Source of the DNA: Sipunculus nudus
Taxonomy: Eukaryota > Annelida > Sipuncula > Golfingiida > Sipunculidae
Length of the DNA stretch: 64,000 nt
Assembly (NCBI GenBank): GCA_026874595.1
Contig: JAPPUL010000055.1
Location: forward strand, 1 to 64,000
Direction of reading: 5' to 3'
Shown here: positions 6,869 to 18,200 of the stretch, in pieces
Layout of the letters: the number at the start of each line of letters is the position of its first letter
Numbering within the stretch: position 1 is the stretch's first letter
Notes under the pieces: generated by a model
The model's input: the letters and a program-made list of their open reading frames with translations, nothing else
The model's database searches: none
What the model was told of the DNA's origin: nothing
Translations under genes and position numbers: made by a program

Positions 6869-7220
6869 GTGGCGGCAGTATGTGATAGTAAATGTCGGCA
6901 GGGGCATTACCCTTGACAGTTGGAGCCATGTTCTATGGGTGTGCGATGGCCCATGAAGAAGAATTCTATTGTGCTGTTATCGTCTTCCTTTGATCGTTGC
7001 TTCGTAAGCTTCACAGACCAGCGCCAACCACCTGGTTGCCATGTGTCCTCAATGTAAACAACATTTGCTGTTTTCCTTTACCTGAGATATGTATGGTAGC
7101 CTGTTCACTTGTCCTTAGATTGTTTATTGTTGGTGTATTGAAGTAAAATAAAATGCCATGTTTTCCTGCATATTGATTGTAAATTGAATAAAATCATACA
7201 AGAACCAACCAATGTTCTAT
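6869..7220. other. Low-repeat stretch between cassettes and satellite (unit 1)
   Basis: Present once per unit and of average composition. I recognise no gene. AATAAA hexamers occur at 7147 and 7187, which could be polyadenylation signals of an unseen transcript but are expected by chance in sequence this AT-rich. Confidence 0.6.
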
Positions 7221-8709
7221 GACCACTATTTCAGATTTGAGATCAGAACAATTGATTTCTGCATAAACCACTATGACCAGATTTGAAAAACTTTAAAGTG
7301 GTCTATATTTTTTTCTGAAGAAGTTGAGCTATATGCTTGGAGATGCCAGCCAGTGGGTGTGAATGGATTGCAATGAAACCCAAACCAGGTGTGTGTGAAG
7401 AGTCTGGTGGAGATGAAGGGGGCCAAAACCTATTTGACTGTGTATAAGCATAAACTGGCCTGAAATCAGGTTTCTGGGGGCTTGAAATTTTTGTTTGTAG
7501 GAGCAGGGTAATATTATCTTGTTTCCCTGTATATACACCCTAAACTGGGCCTAATGACACCAAAACCAGGTTTGTGGGACCATCAGTACAGATTTGAGGT
7601 AAAAATATGGATTTTCTCTGTATATCACTATGTTCACTGTGTCCAGATTTGGAAATTCAAACTGGTCCTAATTTTTTTTCTGAGGGAGTTGAGCCAAATG
7701 CTTTGAGATACCAGCCAGTGGGTGTAAATGGATTGCAATGATACCCAAACCAGGTGTGTGTGTTGAGTTTTGTGGAGATGAGGGGGGCCAGAACCTATTT
7801 GACTGTGTATAAGCATAAACTGGCCTGAAATCAGGTTTCTGGGGGCATGAAATTTTTGTTTGTGGGAACTGGGTAATATTATCTTGTTTCCCTGTATATA
7901 CACCCTAAACTTGGCCTAATGACACCAAAACCAGGTTTGTGGGACCATCAGTACAGATTTGAGGTAAAAAAATGGATTTTCTCTGTATATCACTATGTTC
8001 ACTGTGTCCAGATTTGGAAATTCAAACTGGTCCTAATTTTTTTTCTGAGGGAGTTGAGACAAATGCTTTGAGATACCAGCCAGTGGGTGTAAATGGATTG
8101 CAATGATACCCAAACCAGGTGTGTCTGTTGAGTTTTGTGGAGATGAGGGGGGCAAGAACCTATTTGACTGTGTATAAGCATAAACTGGCCTGAAATCAGG
8201 TTTCTGGGGGCTTGAAATTTTTGTTTGTGTCAGCAGGGTAATATTATCTTATTTCCCTGTATATACACCCTGAATTGGGCCTAATGACACCTAAACCATG
8301 TTTGTGGGACCATCATTACAGATTTGAGGTAAAAAAATGGATTTTCCCTGTATATCACTATGTCCACTGTGTCCAGATTTGGAAATTCAAACTGGCCCTA
8401 ATTTTTTTTCTGAGGGATTTGAACCAAATGCTTTGAGATTCCAGCCAGTGGGTGTAAGTGGATTGCAATGATAGCCAAACCAGGTGTGTGTGATGAGTCT
8501 GGTGGAGATGAGGTGGTCCAAAACACTATTTGCCTGTGTATAATAAGCCATATTACTGTCCTCAGCTGAAATCAGCTTTCTGGGGGCTTGAAATGTTTGC
8601 TGGTGGGAACAAGGTAATATTATCTGGTTATCATGGATATACACCCTAAAATGGCCCTGAGGACACCAAAAACATGCATGTTGGACCATGAGTACAGATT
8701 TGAGGTAAC
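7221..8709. repeat. 365-bp satellite, four tandem copies (unit 1)
   Basis: The anchor CCAGCCAGTGGGTGT occurs at 7346, 7711, 8076 and 8441, exactly 365 bp apart. The two middle copies are most alike and the outer two more diverged, the pattern expected when exchange homogenises the interior of an array. Each copy holds GAAATTTTTGTTTGT, TGTATATACACCC and a small CCTGA-AA-TCAGG hairpin. The minus strand has 60-127-codon frames, but 365 is not a multiple of three and each frame stops within or near one copy, so I call no gene. It is unrelated by eye to the cassettes. Confidence 0.95.
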
Positions 8710-8883
8710 AAATTGTCTGTCTATAAATTAAAAAAAAATCAAATATCAAACTGTTATAAACATGTATCAATCTATTTAATAAAATCTCTTTTCATCCAAT
8801 GAATTGCATCTTATTTCTTTATAAATAAACCATGATATTCAACTTCATCCAGCAATAAAAAATGAAAATAAAATGAATAAAAG

Positions 8884-8906
8884 TTTTTTTTTTTGGGGGG
8901 GGGGGG
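8884..8906 (+). repeat. T11G12 homopolymer junction
   Basis: Eleven T then twelve G, followed by TGGTGG. It varies between units (T10G13, T11G12, T10G13, T10G14 in units 2-5), as expected for slippage or for sequencing uncertainty in a long G run. Confidence 0.9.
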
Positions 8907-9415
8907 TGGTGGTTGTGTTTTGTCAGTAAAATCCAGGCTTCTCTTTGGATCCCGGCGGTGGGCGAGGGTACAATGGACACCAAACAACATTTGAATGAAC
9001 ATTTTTTCTGCTGTTATTGGATGAGCAAGTCTCTGTGAATTTTAAAAAAATATTTATTCTGGTATTCAAGATGACAGTGAAAATGACCACAGGCGCTTGA
9101 ATCTCTATTTGTGTTGATCTTGGTTTAAATAGTGTTCAATTTACCTTAACAACAATCCCCTACCGTTTAATGAGCTTTAAACCATGTTATATCGTTTGCC
9201 GGTACTTGTTTATATAATAGATACACAAGGCCGGCATCAAAGTCTGCGGACGGGTAGGCGATAATACAAAAAATCAATTGAAATTCCCAAATATTTCAAA
9301 GATTTTCGAGGGAAGAAACTTACAGTGGTTAAATGGCCAGTTTTTCTTTCTATAAAAGCATCAACAATTCCAATACACACAGTGTACCACATGTAATGAG
9401 CTCTTATTTGTAACT

Positions 9416-9578
9416 AGTCTGTATCCATTAAGCAGCTGTTACCCCAAACAAGGAAATCCCAATGTATCTTGGTCAGCAGTAAGGATTCCCCCTGGAACCT
9501 AACACCTGATTGGTTGATAATGATGGAAATAGTAATCTGGGATAAATCTGTCTGTTCGTCGCTTAATGGATACAGACT
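9416..9578. repeat. 163-bp segment bounded by an 18-bp perfect inverted repeat
   Basis: AGTCTGTATCCATTAAGC (9416-9433) is the exact reverse complement of 9561-9578, separated by 127 bp. It could be a small MITE-like element, but I see no target-site duplication beside the ends. An ATTGG (inverted CCAAT) lies inside. Confidence 0.6.
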
Positions 9579-9910
9579 CGTCATTGACTACCGATCTTAC
9601 ATAAGACGAAAACGCTTAACACTATATATTGTTTCAACAGTTTACTGTGCAAACCGTAACAAAAGCATGCAGGATATCAAATTTACAAAAAGTTCTTAAG
9701 GAAATATGATACAAAACATAAATTGTACCTTTGCTCACATTTAATGATATCATCATGATGAATTCTCCGCAAATTCTCCAGCTGTCCGCGTTATAGATAT
9801 ATATGTATTTATTAATGACAAAAATTGACATACAATTTTATGGAATAATTGCTGTTTTCTGGACCGTCCCAGCCCACAGGTAGGATAATATGGATTCCCG
9901 ACAATATTCT

Positions 9911-9963
9911 AATGACCGTTCCCTGAGCTGGAACGGGCTAAGAAGGTCCCGGTCATTTTTTTT
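9911..9963 (+). other. Compact three-way-junction fold ending in oligo-T (unit 1)
   Basis: The outer stem AATGACC (9911-9917) pairs with GGTCATT (9951-9957). Inside, GTTCC/GGAAC (9918-9922 with 9930-9934) closes a 7-nt loop CTGAGCT, and GGG/CCC (9935-9937 with 9948-9950) closes a 10-nt loop. Every inner base lies in a stem or a hairpin loop, leaving no unpaired junction base. Six further T residues follow at once (9958-9963), as at an RNA polymerase III terminator. At 47 nt it is too short for a normal tRNA and has no obvious A/B boxes. It may be a small RNA, a transposon relic or chance. Confidence 0.4.
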
Positions 9964-10043
9964 AATTGCCAATTCCCGGGTTTTTCGGACTAAAAAATGG
10001 CCCTACCCTTCATTCAATCTCCAGCCTCTTCTGGCGTTCCGGG

Positions 10044-10053
10044 TATAAAAAAG
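10044..10053 (+). promoter_or_regulatory. TATA-like box in a GC-richer island
   Basis: TATAAAAAAG flanked by GTTCCGGG and AGCCCGTCCC, so it stands out from its surroundings rather than sitting in general AT-rich sequence. It could promote a satellite transcript starting near 10075. No downstream gene is recognised and this may be chance. Confidence 0.2.
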
Positions 10054-10241
10054 AGCCCGTCCCATGCCTATTTAAGCTAGGACTGCAAACTCTGGGGTCA
10101 AAACAATTCAACTACGGCTTGGGATTACCACCTTTCCTCTTAAATTTCCATCGCGCCCGTGTCAAGTGTACCGTTTTATTCACAAACGTGCGGCAGGCGC
10201 CAAAAAATTTGACAGCACCCCTTTCGGATGCCAGAATATAT

Positions 10242-10255
10242 CTTTATATATAAAG
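10242..10255. repeat. 14-bp AT palindrome
   Basis: CTTTATATATAAAG, perfectly self-complementary. Easily melted, with no assigned role. Confidence 0.7.
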
Positions 10256-11008
10256 TCCTAACCCATCACGGAACTAGGGCCTCACAATTTTTTATCTCAT
10301 TACTTACCACTTCAGACTACTTAAAAAATCCCTGCTTTCCTTTTTAAACCAAAGATTCCAATTTTTAAAATATATTAAATTTCACATTACAGATAACCTA
10401 CACCAAGGGGACATTACAGTTAATCCGTGATGGGCAGGACTTCTTGGAATTTTATAATTCCCGGACGCAGGCTGACCGACTGCCTTTTTTCTTCAAGGAC
10501 AGCCCTAATTTAAGCCATCATCAGACTTGAAGATGTCCTCAGGCCGACCTATTTGTCCAGGAATGAAAGGTCACGTCTCTGTTACCTAGAGGTCGGGTCT
10601 CTGTCTGACACGAACGCGGCTTCGCTTGCGTTTCGGCATTCTGGACGTTCAACTCTTCAAGTTTCATTTTCATCGCTTTTTCTTATTTCCAGCACTCAAG
10701 AATAGAAGAAGTATTCAGTTGGACTTGTATTATTTTTTTTATTTCTGTCAAAAATGGATTGTCCTGTATAGGATAGCTACTAATAATAACACCAATAATG
10801 TCTCTCCATCTGTCTGCCTATCTGTCTGTCTAGCTGTCTGTATCATTTCCATTTCCGGCAAGCGCGTGACCTCTGGTCATCTTGTTTGTTTGTCTGTCTG
10901 TCTGTCTGTGTACTCTCTACAGGCCACAATTTTGCGACAATTGTCTTTAAACTTATACAGCTGGTAGACAAGCAAAAGTCCTCGGGGCCTATTGTTTTTG
11001 GGCAATAC

Positions 11009-11033
11009 AGGTCAAAGGTCAAGGTCAAGGTCA
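11009..11033 (+). promoter_or_regulatory. Four AGGTCA half-sites (cassette 1)
   Basis: Same perfect arrangement as at 573-597. Copies lie at 22863, 34718, 46572 and 59758. Confidence 0.5.
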
Positions 11034-11161
11034 TGAAAAGTATACAAAACGGTTTTTTCTTCATATCTTTGTTACTATTGGTCATATCTACTTCAAACAT
11101 AGCTCATTTTAATCGTCATTCCAAGGCCTTACTTCAAGTGTGTAGAAGCTTCAAATTGGCC

Positions 11162-11175
11162 GTAACCATGGTTAC
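11162..11175. promoter_or_regulatory. CCATGG palindrome, X-box-like (cassette 1)
   Basis: GTAACCATGGTTAC, 153 bp after the half-site cluster at 11009. Confidence 0.4.
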
Positions 11176-11318
11176 GAATTTGGGGAAAAAGTCATGATAT
11201 TCGAAAATCTGGGGTCTTATTTTTCTAACTTTGTCATTTTTAAAGCTAGAGAGGTCTAGTTTTTTGCATCAAGTAGCATTTAATAAGTACTGCACGATTT
11301 TATTAAAATTCTTGCGAT

Positions 11319-11357
11319 ATCTCGTATAATATCTCGTCAAACGAGATATTTCGAGAT
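11319..11357. repeat. Nested hairpin with TCAAA loop (cassette 1)
   Basis: Same 39-nt inverted repeat as at 882-920. Confidence 0.85.
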
Positions 11358-11468
11358 TTCAGTAATCGTGCCCTGGAGGTCACAGTTTTGCAGGAATCTT
11401 TTTGAAACTGACATATCGTAAGTCCTACACTATTATCTCGAAATTGTTTTTCCATTTTTGGAATGCAG

Positions 11469-11483
11469 CTGCTAGGTGGCGCT
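11469..11483 (+). promoter_or_regulatory. CTCF-like site, CTGCTAGGTGGCGCT
   Basis: First site of cassette 1, AGGTGGCGC type like the site at 1033. Copies lie at 23323, 35178, 47032 and 60218. Confidence 0.42.
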
Positions 11484-11803
11484 GTATACAAATATCCCCA
11501 ACATATCATGTTTTGGCCATATCTCCAAAACTGTGAGCCTCAATTACATAAACTATAGCTTATTTTCATCCTCTGAGTCATTTCTAAATCCTGGTGTAGT
11601 CATTTCGACTCAATCTTAAGTCACTTTGTCAGTGTGTCCGTCTGTTTCTCAGTTGTCCTCAAATTCGCTTGCTTGCTTGCCGGTTCTTGCGTCTTACATA
11701 TAGCATTCTACATGTCCCAGTTTTCAAAGAATCCTTTTAAAACTGTTACATTTTATGTCTTACACTAATATCTCGAAACTAATTTTTCATTTTCCAGATA
11801 TGG

Positions 11804-11818
11804 CCGCTAGGGGGCGGT
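11804..11818 (+). promoter_or_regulatory. CTCF-like site, CCGCTAGGGGGCGGT
   Basis: Second site of cassette 1, preceded by TGG. Copies lie at 23658, 35513, 47367 and 60553. Confidence 0.45.
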
Positions 11819-12269
11819 GCACTCAAACTTCCACAACATATCATTTTTTGCCCATATCTCCAAAACTATAAACCTAATTTACATAAACTATAGCTTATTA
11901 TCTTTCTCTGAGGTTTCTCCATCACATGATTAAGTCAACTGGTCTCAATCTTTGGTCAGTTTATCAGTATGTTTGTCTGTTTGTCAGTTGTCCTCAATTT
12001 CACCTGCTTCCTGGTTCTTGCGTCTCACATGTAGTATTCTACTGGCCACAATTTTGCAAGAATCGCTTTGTAACTTACACTTGTCATATTTCGTAATGAT
12101 ATCTGGAAGCCCTATGTTTATTATTCAAATAAGTCAAAGGTCAAGGTGATGGAAACATATCAACATTTTTTTTCTTCAGAACTTTGTTAATATTGATCCT
12201 ATCTTTACAAACTAGGGATTATTTTCTTTCACTTTGACATTGATCGTTTATCTTACTAACTTAACCTCA

Positions 12270-15200
12270 TTTCCGGCAAGCGCGTGACCTCTGGTCATCT
12301 AGTTTGTCTGTTTGTCTGTCTGTCTGTGTACTCTCTACAGGCCACAATTTTGCAGCAATTGTCTTTAAACTTATACAGCTGGTAGACAAGAAAAAGTCCT
12401 CGGGGCCTATTGTTTTTGGGCAATACAGGTCAAAGGTCAAGGTCAAGGTCATCAAAACTTCTCAAAACGGTTTTTTCTTCATATCTTTGTCACTATTAGT
12501 CGTATCTTCTTCAAACATAGCTCATTTTAAACATCATTCCAAGGCCAGTCATCTGGTGTGTAGCTCTTTCAAATTTGCCGTAACCATGGTTACGAATTTT
12601 TGGGAAAAAGTCATGATATTCGAAAATAAGGGGCCTTATTTTTCTAACTTTGGCAGTTTTACAGCTAGAGAGGTCTAGTTTTTGCATCAGGTAGCATTTA
12701 ACAAGTACTGCAAGATTTTATTAAGGTCTCGCGATATCTCGTATAATATCTCGTCAAACGAGATATTTCGAGATTTCAGTAATCTTGCCCTGGAGGTCAC
12801 AGTTTTGCAGGAATCTTTTTGAAACTGACATATCGTGAGTCCTACACTATTATCTTGAAACCATTTTTTCCATTTTTTGAATGCAGCCGCTAGGTGGCGC
12901 TGTATGCAAACCTCCCCAACATATCTTTTTTTGGCCATATCTCCAAAACTGTGAGCCTCAATTACATAAACTATAGCTTATTTTCTTCCTCTGAGTCTTT
13001 TCTAAATCCTGGTGGAGTCATTTTGACTCAATCTTGAGTCACTTTGTCAGTGTGTCCGTCTGTTTCTCAGTTTTCATCAAATTCGCCTGCTTACCGGTTT
13101 TGGCGTCTGACATATAGCATTCTACAGGTCACAGTTTTGTAAGAATCCTTTTAAAACTATTACATCTTATGTCTTACACCAATATCTCGAAACTAATTTT
13201 TCATTTTCCAGAATTGGTCGCTAGGGGGCGGTGCACTCAAACTTGCACAACATATCATTTTTTGGCCATATCTCCAAAACTATAAACCTCATTTACATAA
13301 ACTATAGCTTATTTTCTTCCTCTGGGTCTTTCCAAAAACCTGGTGTATTCATTTGGTCTCAATCTTGGGTCACTTTGTCTGTGTGTCCGTCTGTTTCTCA
13401 GTTGTCCTCAAATCCGCTTGCTTGCGTCTCACATATAGCATTCTACAGGCCACAGTTTTGAAAGAATCCTTTTAAAACTATTACATCTTATGTCTTACAC
13501 TAATATCTCGAAACGGATTTTTCATTTTCCAGAATTGGTTGCTAGGGGGCGGTGCACTCAAACTTGCACAACATATCATTTTTTGGCCATATCTCCAAAA
13601 CTATAAACCTAATTTACATAAACTATAGCTTATATCTTTCTCTGAGGTTTCTTCATAACATGATTAAGTCATCTGTTCACAATCTTGGGTCAGTTTGTCA
13701 GTATGTTGTCTGTTTGTCAGTTGTCCTCAATTTCGCCTGCTTCCTGGTTCTTGCGTCTCACATGTAGCATTCTACTGGCCACAGTTTTGCAGGAATCGTT
13801 TTGTAAATTACACTTGTCATATATCGTGATGATATCTGGAAGTCCTATGTTTATTATTCAAATAAGTCAAAGGTCAAGGTCAAAGTGATCAAAATATATC
13901 AAAATCTTATTTTCTTTAGAACTTTATTAATATTGGTTCTTTCTTCACAAACTATGGATTATTTTCTTTCACTTTGACACTGCTCGTTCATCTGACTAAC
14001 TTAACCTCATTTCCGGCAAGCGCGTGACCTCTGGTCATCTAGTTTGTTTGTCTGTCTGTCTGTCTGTCTGTGTACTCTCTACAGGCCACAATTTTCCAGC
14101 AATTGCTTTCAAACTTATACAGCTGGTAGACAAGCAAAAGTCCTGGAGGCCTATTGTTTTTGGGCATTATAGGTCAAATGTCAAGGTCAAGGTCATCAAA
14201 GGTATACAAAACGGTTTTTTGTTCATATCTGTGTTAATATTGGTCGTATCTACTTCAACAGTAGCTCATTTTAATCGTCATTCCAAGGCCTGTTTTCTGG
14301 TGTGCAGCTGACTCAATTTGCGGTAACCATGGTAACGCATTTTTGGGGAAAAGTGCTGATATTTTTCTAAATTTGTCAGTTTTAAAGCTACAGAGGTCTA
14401 GTTTTTTGCTTCAGGTTGCATTCACCTAGTACTACAAGATTCTATTAAGAGTCTCGCAATATCTCGTATAATATCTCGTCAAACGAGATATTTCGAGATT
14501 TCAGTAATCTTACCCTGGAGGCCACAGTTTTGCAGGAATCTTTTTGAAACTGGCATATCTTAAGTCCTACACTATTATCTCGAAATCAATTTTTCATTTT
14601 TTTAATTCGGCCGCTAGGGGGCGCTGGGTGCAAACCTCTCCAACATATCATGTTTTGGCAATATCTCCAAAATTATAAGCCTCAATTACAAAAACTATAG
14701 TTTATTTTTTTCCTCTAAGTCTTCTTCATGAACTCGTTTAGTCATCTGGTCTCAATCTTGTGTCACTTTGTCTGTGTGTCTGTTTCTCAGTTGTCCTCAA
14801 ATCCGCTTGCTTGCCGGTTCTTGCGTCTCACATATAGCATTCTACAGGCCACAGTTTTGAAAGAATCTTTTTAAAACTATTACATCTTATGTCTTACACT
14901 AATATCTCGAAACGGATTTTTCATTTTCCAGAATTGGCCGCTAGGGGGCGGTGCACTCAAACTTCCACAACATATTATTTTTTGGCCATATCTCCAAAAC
15001 TATTAACCTTAATCACATAAACTATAGCTTATTATCTTCCTCTGAGGTTTCTCCATCACATGATTAAGTCAACTGGTCTCAATCTTGGGTCAATTTGTCA
15101 GTATGTTTGTCTGTTTTTCAGTTGTCCTCAATTTCGCCTGCTTCCTGGTTCTTGCGTCTCACATGTAGCATTCTACTGGCCACAGTTTTCCAGGAATCGT

Positions 15201-18200
15201 TTTGTAAATTACACTTGTCATATATCGTGATGATATCTGGAAGTCCTATGTTTATTATTCAAATAAGTCAGAGGTCAAGGTCAAGGTGATCAAAATATAT
15301 CAAAATCTTATTTACTTTAGAACTTTGTTAATATTGGTTCTTTCTTCACAAACTATGGATTATTTTCTTTCACTTTGACACTGCTCGTTCATCTGACAAA
15401 TTTTACATCATTTCCGGCAAGCGCGTGACCTCAGGTCATCTAGTCTGTCTGTCTGTCTGTCTGTGTACTCTCTACAGGCCACAATTTTCCAGCAATTGCT
15501 TTCAAACTTATACAGCTGGTAGACAAGCAAAAGTCCTGGAGGCCTATTGTTTTTGGGCATTATAGGTCAAATGTCAAGGTCAAGGTCATCAAAAGTATAC
15601 AAAACGGTTTTTTGTTCATATCTGTGTTAATATTGGTCGTATCTACTTCAACAGTAGCTCATTTTTATCGTCATTCCAAGGCCTGTTTTCTGGTATGTAG
15701 CTGACTCAATTTGCGGTAACCATGGTAACGCATTTTTGGGGAAAAGTGCTGATATTTTTCTAAATTTGTCAGTTTTAAAGCTACAGAGGTCTAGTTTTTT
15801 GCTTCAGGTAGCATTCACCTAGTACTACAAGATTCTATTAAGAGTCTCGCAATATCTCGTATAATATCTCGTCAAACGAGATATTTCGAGATTTCAGTAA
15901 TCTTGCCCTGGAGGCCACAGTTTTGCAGGAATCTTTTTGAAACTGGCATATCTTAAGTCCTACACTATTATCTCGAAATCAATTTTTCATTTTTTTAATT
16001 CGGCCGCTAGGGGGCGCTGGGTGCAAACCTCTCCAACATATCATGTTTTGGCAATATCTCCAAAATTATAAGCCTCAATTACAAAAACTATAGTGTATTT
16101 TTTTCCTCTAAGTCTTCTTCATGAACTCGTTTAGTCATCTGGTCTCAATCTTGTGTCACTTTGTCTGTGTGTCCGTCTGTTTCTCAGTTGTCCTCAAATC
16201 CGCTTGCTTGCCGGTTCTTGCGTCTCACATATAGCATTCTACAGGACACAGTTTTGAAAGAATCTTTTTAAAACTATTACATCTTCTGTCTTACACTAAT
16301 ATCTCGAAACTGATTTTTTATTTTCCAGAATTGGCCGCTAGGGGGCGGTGCACTCAAACTTGCACAACATATCATTTTTTGGCCATATCTCCAAAACTAT
16401 TAACCTCATTTACATAAACTATAGCTTATTATCTTCCTCTTAGGTTTCTTCATAACATGATTAAGTCATCTGTTCTCAATCTTGGGTCAGTATGTTTGTC
16501 TGTTTGTCAGTTGTCCTCAATTTCGCCTGCTTCCTGGTTCTTGCGTCTATCATGTAGCATTCTACTGGCCACAGTTTTGCAGGAATCGTTTTGTAAATTA
16601 CACTTGTCATATATCGTGATGATATGTGGAAGTCCTATGTTTATTATTCAAATAAGTCAAAGGTCAAGGTCAAGGTGATCAAAATATATCAAAATCTTAT
16701 TTTCTTTAGAACTTTGTTAATATTGGTTCTTTCCTCACAAACTATGGATTATTTTCTTTCACTTTGACACTGCTCGTTCATCTGACTAATTTTACATCAT
16801 TTCCGGCAAGCGCGTGACCTCAGGTCATCTAGTTTGTTGCTTGCCGGAAATCTTCGATTTCTGCAAGCAGGTTGGTCAGTCGCGGATGTCTGTTTGTCTG
16901 TTTGTTGCTTGCCGGAAATCTTCGATTTCTGCAAGCAGGTTGGTCAGTCGCGGATGTCTGTTTGTCTGTTTGTTTGTTGCTTGCCGGAAATCTTCGATTT
17001 CTGCAAGCAGGTTGGTCAGTCGCGGATGTCTGTTTGTCTGTTTGTTTGTTTGTCTGTCTGTCTGTGTACTCTCTACAGGCCACAATTTTCCAGCAATTGC
17101 TTTCAAACTTATACAGCTGGTAGACAAGCAAAAGTCCTGGAGGCCTATTGTTTTTGGGCATTATAGGTCAAATGTCAAGGTCAAGGTCATCAAAAGTATA
17201 CAAAACGGTTTTTTGTTCATATCTGTGTTAATATTGGTCGTATCTACTTCAACAGTAGCTCATTTTAATCGTCATTCCAAGGCCTGTTTTCTGATGTGTA
17301 GCTGACTCAATTTGCGGTAACCATGGTTACGCAATTTTTTGGGAGGAATCATGGAATTTCATGATATTTTTCAAATTTGCATCAATCGTACTGATTCTGA
17401 GATATTTTATGTAACACAAGAATATCTCGAAATTGTTTTTTCAGATTTTGGAAATGGCCGCCAGGGGGCGTTGCAGATGAAAAAACATGCAAATTTGTTT
17501 TGGTGCTATACCTCCAGAACTATTAAACATTGGGCCATTTCCATCACAGCACCTTCAACTGGGGTCCATGGGCTTATTTTTGCGCATAGGTGTCAAAGTG
17601 CGCTATTGCCAGATTTCTCTATTTTTGGGGTAAAACTTTTGAATTTTGAAAATATGCAGTTTTCAGCTTCTAACTCTGTCAGTTTTTATGCTGGAGAGGT
17701 CAATTTTTTTGCATCTTGTAGCCCTTGGTGAGTTCTCGGTGATCCAATCAAAATTCTTGCAAAATCTCGCACCGTTTCTCGTCAAACGAGAGTCTTCGAG
17801 ATTTCATTAAATATGACCTACAGGTTGCATTTTTTTAACAATGGCTTTGAAATTGATATATTTTGTGTTATTTATAAATATCTCGAAATCAGTTTTTCAT
17901 TTTTTGGAAATAGCCACCAGGGGGCGTGGCACCTGAAACACTGTAACATATCATTTTTCTGCAATATCTAAAATAATTTTAAACATGGCACAATTTTTAT
18001 CGTTGTATCTTAAACTAGGAACATTGGCTTATTCCTCCGCACATGTAGCTTTGTGCTGCCGTTACCATGGTTACCAAATTTTGGGGTTAAACTTGACAAT
18101 CTGTAAATAATAAGTTTTTTGCTTCTATCTCGGTTGATATTTATACTACAAGGGTCTAGTTTTCTGCATGAGGTAGCATTCCCTTGCCTCTAATGCAGTT

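Larger units (their letters stand above)
8710..10851. other. Single-copy spacer (unit 1)
   Basis: About 2.1 kb with no internal tandem structure that I can see. It holds an AT-rich start with several AATAAA hexamers (8778, 8824), the T11G12 tract (8884-8906), an 18-bp inverted repeat (9416-9578), the three-way-junction fold (9911-9963), a TATA-like box (10044) and a 14-bp palindrome (10242-10255). The part from about 9880 to 10250 is more GC-rich than its surroundings. Short open frames at 9469-9699, 9966-10253 and 10626-10967 have no recognisable domain, and I do not call them genes. Confidence 0.6.
1..11854. repeat. Macrosatellite unit 1 (11854 bp)
   Basis: First complete copy of the tandem unit; the phase is arbitrary because it is set by the window edge. 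Its sequence recurs head-to-tail from 11855 onward. Differences seen by eye from the other units are T at 5581 (G in units 2-5) and A at 11580 (T elsewhere). The homopolymer at 8884-8906 is T11G12. No gene is recognised. The unit length resembles an rDNA repeat, but no conserved rRNA sequence is visible. Confidence 0.97.
10852..12269 (+). repeat. Cassette 1 (1418 bp), spanning the unit 1/2 edge
   Basis: First cassette after the spacer, entered through an interrupted TCTG tract at about 10803-10842. It contains a microsatellite (about 10884-10909), half-site cluster (11009-11033), CCATGG palindrome (11162-11175), hairpin (11319-11357), CTCF-like sites at 11469 and 11804, and a weaker half-site cluster (12131-12149). 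In detail it resembles cassette 2 more than cassettes 3 and 4, for example in sharing CTAGGTGGCGCTGTA. Confidence 0.88.

Noticed and set aside
7147-7192. AATAAA hexamers as the 3' end of a gene
   Set aside because: Frequent in AT-rich sequence (also at 8778 and 8824), with no upstream coding region.
7329-8770. Minus-strand frames of 60-127 codons across the 365-bp satellite
   Set aside because: The period of 365 is not a multiple of three, so successive copies change frame and stop. The similarity between the peptides is only the repeat itself.
9911-9963. Ordinary tRNA gene
   Set aside because: Too short at 47 nt, with no T-arm GTTCRANNC box in the right place and no CCA-side pattern; kept only as an unassigned fold.
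1-11854. Ribosomal DNA or histone cluster, suggested by the unit length
   Set aside because: No conserved rRNA segment and no histone frame is visible on either strand in the unit.
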